Assembly: GCA_034429275.1 (NCBI GenBank)
Contig: DAOUFU010000203.1
Coordinates: 1-11,023, forward strand
Length of the DNA: 11,023 nt
Direction: 5' to 3'
Source: DAOUFU01 sp034429275
GTDB taxonomy: Bacteria > Chloroflexota > Anaerolineae > Aggregatilineales > Aggregatilineaceae
Shown: positions 6,137-11,023 of the stretch, in pieces
Position numbering within the stretch: position 1 is the stretch's first letter
Layout: each line of letters starts with the position of its first letter
Translations under genes and position numbers: made by a program
The notes under the pieces: generated by a model
What the model saw: only the letters and a program-made list of their open reading frames with translations
Databases searched by the model: none
Told to the model about the DNA's origin: nothing

Positions 6137-6146
6137 ATCAGGCACA

Positions 6147-6776
6147 ATGCCCCCGGAGAAAAGTGGATTTTTCTATCCTAACAAGTTCGCCCGAATCACG
6201 ATCGAGGCGCTCGAAGAGGTCATGGGCAAGAACGGCCTCAACGCCATCCTGCACCTGGCGGGCTTGTCGGATCTGATCAACAACTATCCCCCGGACAACC
6301 TGGAGAAGGAATTCGACTTCGCCTATTTCACAGCGCTGTGTGTCGCGCTGGAAGAAATGTACGGTCCGCGCGGCGGACGCGGCCTGGCCCTGCGCGCAGG
6401 TCGCGCCACCTTCGCCGATGCGCTGCGCGGCTTTGGCGCGCTGGCGGGCGTGGGCGATCTCGCCTTCAAGGTGCTGCCCCTCGCCGCCAAGCTCAAGATC
6501 GGCCTGCCCGCGATGGCGAATATCTTCACCCAATTCTCCGATCAGATCTCCAACGTCCGTGAAGAGGGCGACAAGTACATCTACACCCTCGAACGCTGCC
6601 CCATGTGCTGGAACCGCAAGACCGACCGGCCAGTATGCTTCGTCGGGCAGGGCCTGCTGCAAGAAGGGCTGCGTTGGGTCTCCGGCGGCCACGAGTTCAA
6701 GGTGGATATCAGCACCTGCATCGCCAAGGGCGATGATATGGGCCGCTACGTGATCTACAAGGAACCGGTCGAGTAA
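6147..6776 (+). CDS. V4R-domain protein (4-vinyl reductase/hydrocarbon-binding type)
   Basis: This is a 209-residue, probably cytoplasmic protein with no signal peptide. The C-terminal part (about 140-209) has the V4R signature: ERCPMCWNR (C151, C154), PVCFVGQGLLQEGLRWVSG (C164) and VDISTCIAKGDD (C191). V4R domains are small-molecule or metal-binding modules found in bacteriochlorophyll-related proteins, in regulators and as stand-alone proteins. The four Cys suggest a metal site. The N-terminal part begins FYPNKFARITIEALEEVMGKNG, as is common in stand-alone members, followed by helices and an Ala/Gly/Leu-rich segment (about 80-125). Many V4R proteins end CxxxGDxxCxF; here the second Cys position is Gly (CIAKGDDMGRYVI). 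No ligand can be assigned. It stands alone, between a divergent promoter region and a strong terminator. A short-chain lipid or tetrapyrrole sensor would be guesswork. Confidence 0.8.
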   Translation: MPPEKSGFFYPNKFARITIEALEEVMGKNGLNAILHLAGLSDLINNYPPDNLEKEFDFAYFTALCVALEEMYGPRGGRGLALRAGRATFADALRGFGALAGVGDLAFKVLPLAAKLKIGLPAMANIFTQFSDQISNVREEGDKYIYTLERCPMCWNRKTDRPVCFVGQGLLQEGLRWVSGGHEFKVDISTCIAKGDDMGRYVIYKEPVE

Positions 6777-6801
6777 GCCGCCGGTTCACCTCTGTGATGA
6801 T

Positions 6802-6829
6802 AAAAGCCCCGTCTTTGCTGGGGCTTTTT
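6802..6829 (+). terminator. intrinsic terminator after the V4R gene
   Basis: AAAAGCCCC (6802-6810) pairs with GGGGCTTTT (6820-6828) around a 9-base loop and runs into a T-tract. Because of the A-tract it could also work on the minus strand. It begins 25 bases after the V4R stop codon. Confidence 0.93.
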
Positions 6830-6901
6830 ATGTTCCACGTGTGAATCCACGCCCGACAGCCGGTTTCGGTCCGATTGCCCTGTGACTGCCTCGCGTTATG
6901 T

Positions 6902-6929
6902 TTGCAACTCCCCCAACTTGCACTACAAT
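6902..6929 (+). promoter_or_regulatory. sigma-70 promoter for the lipoprotein operon
   Basis: TTGCAA (6902-6907) and TACAAT (6924-6929) are 16 bases apart. TTGCA recurs at 6918-6922 and, inverted as TGCAA, at 6929-6933. The pair TTGCA-N6-TGCAA therefore brackets the -10 box and could be an operator. Transcription should start near 6936, leaving a leader of about 70 bases. Confidence 0.6.
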
Positions 6930-6993
6930 GCAAATGAACGGCAACCTCACCGGCGGCGATGCACCGCACGGTTTCTCGGCCCATATCCAGGCC

Positions 6994-6998
6994 AGGAG
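6994..6998 (+). promoter_or_regulatory. ribosome binding site fixing the start at 7007
   Basis: AGGAG (6994-6998) lies 8 bases before the ATG at 7007. This start gives an immediate lipoprotein signal peptide, whereas the in-frame ATG at 6959 would add 16 residues ahead of it. Confidence 0.8.
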
Positions 6999-7006
6999 CG
7001 CCCTTT

Positions 7007-9223
7007 ATGCCTAGACCAACGGCCTTTTCTCGTCCCATCTGGGGGCTGCGGGTCGTCTGTGCCGCGCTGATCCTCGCGGCGGTGGCCTGCACATTGCAAA
7101 TCGGCGACGACAACGCGCGCCCCACCATCCCGGTACAGCCTACCGTTGAGCGCCCGTCGGTCCAGATCATCTCGCCGCCCGATGGGTCCACCGTCACCAA
7201 AGGCCAGCGAGTTTCGGTCCAGGCCCGCGCTCAGAGCGCTTCCGGCGTCACGCTGATCGAGCTGCTGGTGAACGATGTGCGAGTCGCCAGCCAGCCCCCG
7301 GCGGAAGCGATCAACCCCACCACGCTCGACGCCGTGCTCGACTACCAGGCCAACCAGGCGGGCACCCTGCGGCTGGTCGTCCGTGCCTATTCCAATGCCA
7401 TCGTCGGCCAGCCCGCGCAGATCACCATCAACGTCGTGGACCCGCTCAGTCCGGGGACCGGCGGCACCGCCTCGACACCGTCGTCCATCATTTCGCCGGT
7501 GCCCTATAACCCGCAGTGCCGCGCCCGCGTGAACACCAGTCTCAATTTCCGTTCCGGCCCGGCCACCACCTATGACCGGATCGGCACCTTCGACGTCGGG
7601 CAGGAACTGCCCATCATCGGCTATTTCGACCAGCCCGACGGGCGCTGGTTCCAGGGCACCTGGGGCAGCCAGCGGGGAGGGGTCGCCGGCTATCACACCA
7701 CTGCCCTGGGCGACTGCAGCACCCTGCGCCCGGCAGTCGTGCCACCTACGCCCACCGCGCCGCCCAGCGTCACCCCGCCGCCCACCATCCCCAACGCGAC
7801 CGCGACGCCCGGCCTGCCCGATCTGCGCTTCAGCGTGCTGACCGGCCCGACCGAAGTTCAACTGAGCGCCGGGGGCAGCACCCAGGCCAGCTACCAGATT
7901 CGCGTCCGCAACTACGGCCAGCGGCCCAGCGGCAGCTTCCGCGTGGCCCTGCTCAAGCCCAACGGCACGGTCGATTACGTCACCGTCAACAACCTGGACC
8001 CCAACCAGGAATATGCCATCGCGGACGGCAACTACACGGTGACTTTCACCACGCCAGGGCTGGCGCGCCTGCTGGTCACCGCCGATGACCAGGGCGTGGT
8101 CGTCGAGGCCGATGAAACCAACAACCAGACTTATCTCAATATCAACGTGCTGGCCGCCCCCGCGACAGCCGCCCCGCCTGCGACGGCGACTCCATCGGCC
8201 ACCCCGGAGCCAACGGCTGACTCCGGCGGAACGGTGGTGATCCCGGTGGACACGCTGCCCGCCATCAGCACCGGCAATGCGAACCGGCTGCACAGCCTGG
8301 CCGCCGTGCCCGGCCATTCCAGCGAGATCGGCGGCATGGCCTTCGGCCCCACCGGCACGCTGGTCACTGCCGGGGCAGATGGCCGCCTCCAGGTGTGGAA
8401 TGTGGCGGGCGGCACCGTTGCGCAGACCCTCACCGGGCACACCGACCGCGTGACCGATGTCGCCGCCAATCCCAACGGCACGAGCTTCGCCTCGGCCAGT
8501 TGGGATGGCACGGTGCGCCTGTGGGCGGCGGCCTCCGGCGCGGCGGTGCAGACACTCAGTTTTGGCGGGCAGGTCGAGCATGTCGCCTTCAGCCCGGATG
8601 GATCGCGGCTGGCAGCAGGTGGACTCAACCCCGGCGGCGCGGGCGGGCTGCAGGGCCTGATCCGCGTGTGGGACGCCGCCGACGGGCGCAGTCTGATGTC
8701 GCTGGAATTGTTCGGCCCGGTGAGCGGAATCGCTTTCACCAGCAGCGCGACCCTGGCCGTTGCCACCCAGGACCAGGACTGCACCCTGGCCGGGGGCGCA
8801 GTCGAACTGTATACCGTCGGCAGCAGCGACCCGATCCGCGTGCTGACCGGTCACAGCGGGTCGCTGGATGCGCTGGCCGTCAGCCCGGATGGATCGCAGG
8901 TGGCGGCGGGCGGGCAGGAATCGCTCTGCTCTGGCAGCGCCGTCATCTGGTTGTGGAACGCCGGTGACGGCAGCCTGCTGCGCACCTTCGTACTGGGCAG
9001 CGAGACTCGCATCACCGACCTGGCCTTCAGCCCGAACGGATCGCTGCTGGCCTCGTCGAGCATGGATGGCACGGTTCGCCTCTGGGATGTCAACAGCGGC
9101 GCGGCGCTGGCTGCCCAGTCCGGCCCCGGCAGGACGATCGGCAGCCTCAGCTTCCGGCCCGGCGGCGCGTTGATCGCCTCCGGCAGCGCGGACGGCTCCG
9201 TTAGCTTCTGGGGAGCGAGCTAA
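7007..9223 (+). CDS. lipoprotein with Ig-like, SH3, CARDB-like and seven-bladed WD40 domains
   Basis: This is a 738-residue surface protein. The signal peptide ends in AVA-Cys28, an acceptable though not ideal lipobox, so the mature protein is probably lipid-anchored. Domains in order: bacterial Ig-like (about 50-144, VQIISPPDGSTVTKGQRVSV); bacterial SH3 (171-237, LNFRSGPATTYDRIGTF), bracketed by Cys171 and Cys237; Pro/Thr linker (243-268); CARDB-like beta-sandwich (270-382, ending VVVEADETNNQTYLNINV); Ala/Pro/Thr linker (383-407); then a complete seven-blade WD40 propeller (about 428-738) with TGHTDRV, SWDGTVRLW, AFSPDGS and SMDGTVRLWDV. Blades 4 and 5 carry loop insertions, each with one Cys (591 and 641). 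SH3 domains of this type often bind cell-wall peptides, while WD40 and Ig parts usually bind proteins. No catalytic motif was seen, so a scaffold or sensor role is inferred. It heads an operon with the gene at 9226. Confidence 0.93.
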   Translation: MPRPTAFSRPIWGLRVVCAALILAAVACTLQIGDDNARPTIPVQPTVERPSVQIISPPDGSTVTKGQRVSVQARAQSASGVTLIELLVNDVRVASQPPAEAINPTTLDAVLDYQANQAGTLRLVVRAYSNAIVGQPAQITINVVDPLSPGTGGTASTPSSIISPVPYNPQCRARVNTSLNFRSGPATTYDRIGTFDVGQELPIIGYFDQPDGRWFQGTWGSQRGGVAGYHTTALGDCSTLRPAVVPPTPTAPPSVTPPPTIPNATATPGLPDLRFSVLTGPTEVQLSAGGSTQASYQIRVRNYGQRPSGSFRVALLKPNGTVDYVTVNNLDPNQEYAIADGNYTVTFTTPGLARLLVTADDQGVVVEADETNNQTYLNINVLAAPATAAPPATATPSATPEPTADSGGTVVIPVDTLPAISTGNANRLHSLAAVPGHSSEIGGMAFGPTGTLVTAGADGRLQVWNVAGGTVAQTLTGHTDRVTDVAANPNGTSFASASWDGTVRLWAAASGAAVQTLSFGGQVEHVAFSPDGSRLAAGGLNPGGAGGLQGLIRVWDAADGRSLMSLELFGPVSGIAFTSSATLAVATQDQDCTLAGGAVELYTVGSSDPIRVLTGHSGSLDALAVSPDGSQVAAGGQESLCSGSAVIWLWNAGDGSLLRTFVLGSETRITDLAFSPNGSLLASSSMDGTVRLWDVNSGAALAAQSGPGRTIGSLSFRPGGALIASGSADGSVSFWGAS

Positions 9224-9225
9224 CC

Positions 9226-9930
9226 ATGACTGCGCGCGCGCTCACGTCGCTGGCCCTGGTCGCCGTGCTGCTGATCACGGCAGCGCTCGCCTGCTCGCTC
9301 GATACAGGCGGCTCTGGTTCCGGCAGCGGCGAGTCAGCCCCGGCAGCGACCTCCGACAACGAATCGGGCACGACGCCCGTTGTCACCATTCTTTCCCCCG
9401 CCAGCGGCCAGGCTGTGCCGCGCAACCAGCCGGTAGATATCCGCGTCGCCACCGATTCGACCGCCACCAGCTTCATGCTCAAAGTCAACGAGCAGGTCGC
9501 CTCCACCCGCTCGCTGCCCAATGATCTGACCGGTCCGGCGGAAGCCATCCTCACCTGGAACACGCCGGACCGCACCGGGACTTATACGCTCCAGGTCATC
9601 GCCTTCAACGGCTCGCTGTTCAGCGAACCGGCCACCCTGACGCTGGAAGTCAGCGCCACCGCCGCGAGCACCACCGGCACCGGCGGGACAGGCTGTGTCG
9701 GCAAAGTGCTGGTCTCGCAGCTCAACTTCCGCGATGGCCCATCGCTGAACGGGCAGCGGCTCGGCCAGTTTGATGTCGGCGAGACGGTCAGCGTGATCGG
9801 GCGCAATTCCGCCTCCACCTGGTATCGCGTCCAGCGGGCCAGCGGCCAGCAGGTGTGGGTCACCAACAACGCGCAGTGGTTCCAGGTCGAAGGCGTGTGC
9901 GACAATCTGCCGCTCGGCGAGGCAGGCTAG
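9226..9930 (+). CDS. lipoprotein with Ig-like and SH3 domains
   Basis: This 234-residue protein is a short paralogue of the front of the preceding gene product. The signal peptide ends ALA-Cys23, with the same Ala at -3 as in its neighbour. A Gly/Ser-rich spacer (28-50) follows. Then come an Ig-like domain (about 52-143, VTILSPASGQAVPRNQPVDI) and an SH3 domain (157-225, LNFRDGPSLNGQRLGQFDVGETVSVIG). The SH3 is again bracketed by two Cys (157 and 225). The ATG is only two bases after the upstream stop. Its ribosome site GGGAG (9211-9215) lies inside the upstream coding sequence, so the two are very likely co-transcribed and translationally coupled. It may bind the cell envelope or partner with the larger lipoprotein; no enzymatic motif is present. 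Confidence 0.93.
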   Translation: MTARALTSLALVAVLLITAALACSLDTGGSGSGSGESAPAATSDNESGTTPVVTILSPASGQAVPRNQPVDIRVATDSTATSFMLKVNEQVASTRSLPNDLTGPAEAILTWNTPDRTGTYTLQVIAFNGSLFSEPATLTLEVSATAASTTGTGGTGCVGKVLVSQLNFRDGPSLNGQRLGQFDVGETVSVIGRNSASTWYRVQRASGQQVWVTNNAQWFQVEGVCDNLPLGEAG

Positions 9931-9962
9931 GCACGGCCCCGCGCCCGGCTAAGGAAAATCAC

Positions 9963-9987
9963 AAGAGGCCCAAACGCCCTCTTCTTT
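9963..9987 (+). terminator. weak intrinsic terminator after the lipoprotein operon
   Basis: AAGAGG (9963-9968) pairs with CCTCTT (9978-9983) across a 9-base loop and is followed by CTTTC. The short stem and interrupted T-tract make it a modest candidate, 33 bases after the stop codon. Confidence 0.45.
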
Positions 9988-10052
9988 CAGCGCCCTGGAT
10001 GCTGCCTGGACTCCTGAGTCTGCGCCCACATGATCGTTGAGGAAATCACTGG

Positions 10053-10155
10053 CTGTGGCGATCCGGACTCATCCCCGCGCGCCCGCCCGCATTGCCGGGC
10101 GTATTCCATTTTCGGGGCATGAGACTGTGGGGATTACCCGGACTCACCCCCGCGC
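10053..10155 (+). repeat. imperfect direct repeat within dispersed repeat copy 2
   Basis: Two units of about 30 bases, at 10053-10081 and 10125-10155, share CTGTGG, CCGGACTCA and CCCCGCGCG in order. They are offset by about 72 bases. They look like an internal duplication of the left arm of the repeat element. Confidence 0.65.
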
Positions 10156-10175
10156 GGCCAAAACCGGGCCGCTCC

Positions 10176-10207
10176 GCCCCCTCTCCGAAAATTTTCGGAG
10201 AGGGGGC
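10176..10207. repeat. perfect 32-bp palindrome
   Basis: Sixteen bases, GCCCCCTCTCCGAAAA (10176-10191), are followed at once by their exact reverse complement (10192-10207). The DNA could extrude a cruciform, and a transcript would form a long hairpin. Copy 1 has only a shorter 14-bp form at 2468-2481. Confidence 0.95.
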
Positions 10208-10295
10208 AGACCAGGCGCCTCCCATGAGGCGCGCAGGTCGGGGGTGAGGCCAGCCGTTCGCCCCCCTATCCGCTCACCTTATCAAAATGCATGAC

Positions 10296-10324
10296 GGGGG
10301 CGAAGTCCTCGCAATTTCGCCCCC
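10296..10324. repeat. 9-bp hairpin at the right end of repeat copy 2
   Basis: GGGGGCGAA (10296-10304) and TTCGCCCCC (10316-10324) form a perfect stem with an 11-base loop. No T-tract follows. It sits 22 bases before the -35 box of the next gene's promoter. Confidence 0.7.
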
Positions 10325-10345
10325 ACTCTGGAATACACCCCCGCA

Positions 10346-10374
10346 TTGCCCTGCCTGCTTACTACCTGTACAAT
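10346..10374 (+). promoter_or_regulatory. sigma-70 promoter for the receiver-domain gene
   Basis: TTGCCC (10346-10351) and TACAAT (10369-10374) are separated by 17 bases. The -10 box is identical to that of the lipoprotein operon. Transcription should begin near 10381, about 39 bases before the ATG at 10420. Confidence 0.6.
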
Positions 10375-10419
10375 CTGAAGTAACATGAGGATAGGGGTTG
10401 AACTGCGGGCGGGCCATCC

Positions 10420-11023
10420 ATGATCACAAGATTGCTGCTGGTAGATTCCGATATCGGCTTCATGCTCAAATTCAAAGAAGCGCTGGAACAGACCGGCGGC
10501 TTCCAGGTGAGCATTTCGGCGAATACGCCGGGCGCAACCGAACACCTGATCCGGGCCTACCATCACTGCGCCCTGGTGACGTTCGACCTGCCCGCTACCG
10601 ATATCGTCCAGGTCCTGCGCGATCTGCGCAACGTCCAGCCCGACCTGCTGGTGGTGGTCATGCCCACCAACAACACCGAAGAAGACCGCGTCCGCTTCCT
10701 CGATGTCCAGGGATCGCTGCGCAAGCCCTTCACCGCCCGCGAAGCCGCGCCGTATATTGAGCGCGTGGTCGAACGCGCACGCAAGCGCCCGCCCATCGGC
10801 GTAGAAGACCTGCCCCCCCTGCAGCCTCGCCCCGCCGAACCGACCCCCGCCGAACTGCTCTCCGTCGACGAACCCGCCCCCGAACCTCTCGCCGCGCCCG
10901 GCCTTGACCTCGACGCACTCGACCGCGAGAATGCGCCGCAGGTGCCCGAATACCAGGCCCCAGACGCCCACAGCATTCTGGATGAGTTCGCCGCGCTGGA
11001 GAGCGCCCAGGCTGCGCCCACCC
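10420..11023 (+). CDS. receiver (CheY-like) domain protein with proline-rich tail, partial at right edge
   Basis: There are 201 open codons from the ATG at 10420, continuing past the window. An in-frame TGA at 10399 leaves this as the only ATG near the domain start, although no clear ribosome site precedes it. Residues 1-120 resemble a response-regulator receiver: LLLVDSD (5-11) for the acidic pocket, VTFDLP with Asp56 at the phosphorylation position, VVVMPTNN with Thr83, and RKPF with Lys102. The second acidic residue of the usual DD pair is Ser10, with Asp11 next to it, so phosphorylation may be altered or lost. From about 124 on, the chain is rich in Pro, Ala, Glu and Asp (for example PPLQPRPAEPTPAELL), probably a disordered linker. 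No DNA-binding domain is seen in the visible part. What the tail leads to is unknown. Confidence 0.75.
   Translation, partial: MITRLLLVDSDIGFMLKFKEALEQTGGFQVSISANTPGATEHLIRAYHHCALVTFDLPATDIVQVLRDLRNVQPDLLVVVMPTNNTEEDRVRFLDVQGSLRKPFTAREAAPYIERVVERARKRPPIGVEDLPPLQPRPAEPTPAELLSVDEPAPEPLAAPGLDLDALDRENAPQVPEYQAPDAHSILDEFAALESAQAAPT

Larger units (their letters stand above)
10053..10324 (+). repeat. MITE-like palindromic dispersed repeat, copy 2
   Basis: This block occupies most of the non-coding stretch 9931-10419. The 22-base core at 10157-10178 is the exact reverse complement of 2489-2510 in copy 1. A perfect 32-bp palindrome abuts it (10176-10207, half-site GCCCCCTCTCCGAAAA). The arm at 10242-10263 matches copy 1 at 19 of 22 positions in direct orientation, and TGCATGA follows in both. 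The right end is a GGGGGCGAA/TTCGCCCCC hairpin. Relative to copy 1 the core and palindrome are inverted while the right arm is not. No transposase or convincing ORF lies within. Boundaries are approximate. Confidence 0.75.

Noticed and set aside
6039..6146. GTG start adding 36 residues to the V4R protein
   Set aside because: The GTG sits against a candidate -10 box, the extra residues look like non-coding translation, and the ATG at 6147 has a ribosome site.
6051..6146. Possible riboswitch in the V4R leader
   Set aside because: Only a small 7-bp hairpin with a wobble pair is seen, and no known riboswitch core was recognised.
6947..8854. 635-codon minus-strand ORF
   Set aside because: It lies antisense to the Ig-SH3-CARDB-WD40 lipoprotein gene and resembles no protein family; it is a shadow of high-GC coding sequence.

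Overview
The window is about 11 kb of GC-rich bacterial DNA. It most resembles the accessory part of a Chloroflexota (Anaerolineae-type) genome. That is inferred from gene content: a PknB-like Ser/Thr kinase, secreted WD40 proteins, lipoproteins combining Ig, SH3 and CARDB-like domains joined by Pro/Thr/Ala-rich linkers, a V4R-domain protein and a degenerate receiver protein. No rRNA or other phylogenetic marker is present to confirm it. No tRNA, rRNA, CRISPR array, transposase or phage gene was seen.

Layout. Bases 1-965 (minus) hold the N-terminal 321 codons of a Ser/Thr protein kinase, running off the left edge. A 197-base divergent gap separates it from a secreted WD40-like protein (1163-2299, plus). 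Bases 2300-2794 carry a non-coding, palindrome-rich dispersed repeat (copy 1). Next is a secreted modular protein (2795-4567, plus) with an N-terminal phospholipase A2-like domain of group XII character and two sets of C-terminal internal repeats. It converges on a GNAT acetyltransferase (4702-5676, minus). The 3' ends are separated by five tandem 29-bp repeats, the last of which contains the acetyltransferase stop codon. A 470-base divergent regulatory region follows, then a V4R-domain protein (6147-6776, plus) ending in a strong intrinsic terminator.

Bases 7007-9930 form a two-gene operon of envelope lipoproteins. The first is a 738-residue Ig-SH3-CARDB-WD40 protein and the second a 234-residue Ig-SH3 protein that is paralogous to the front of the first. 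Bases 9931-10419 hold a weak terminator, copy 2 of the dispersed repeat and a good sigma-70 promoter. That promoter drives a receiver-domain protein with a proline-rich tail (10420 to the right edge).

The common theme is cell-surface sensing and protein interaction: a kinase plus exported beta-propeller, Ig, SH3 and CARDB modules. A functional link between the genes is inference only. The most distinctive items are the PLA2-like multidomain secreted protein lying between repeats, the 29-bp array that appears to be amplified from a gene's 3' end, and the two inverted-core copies of a palindromic non-coding element.
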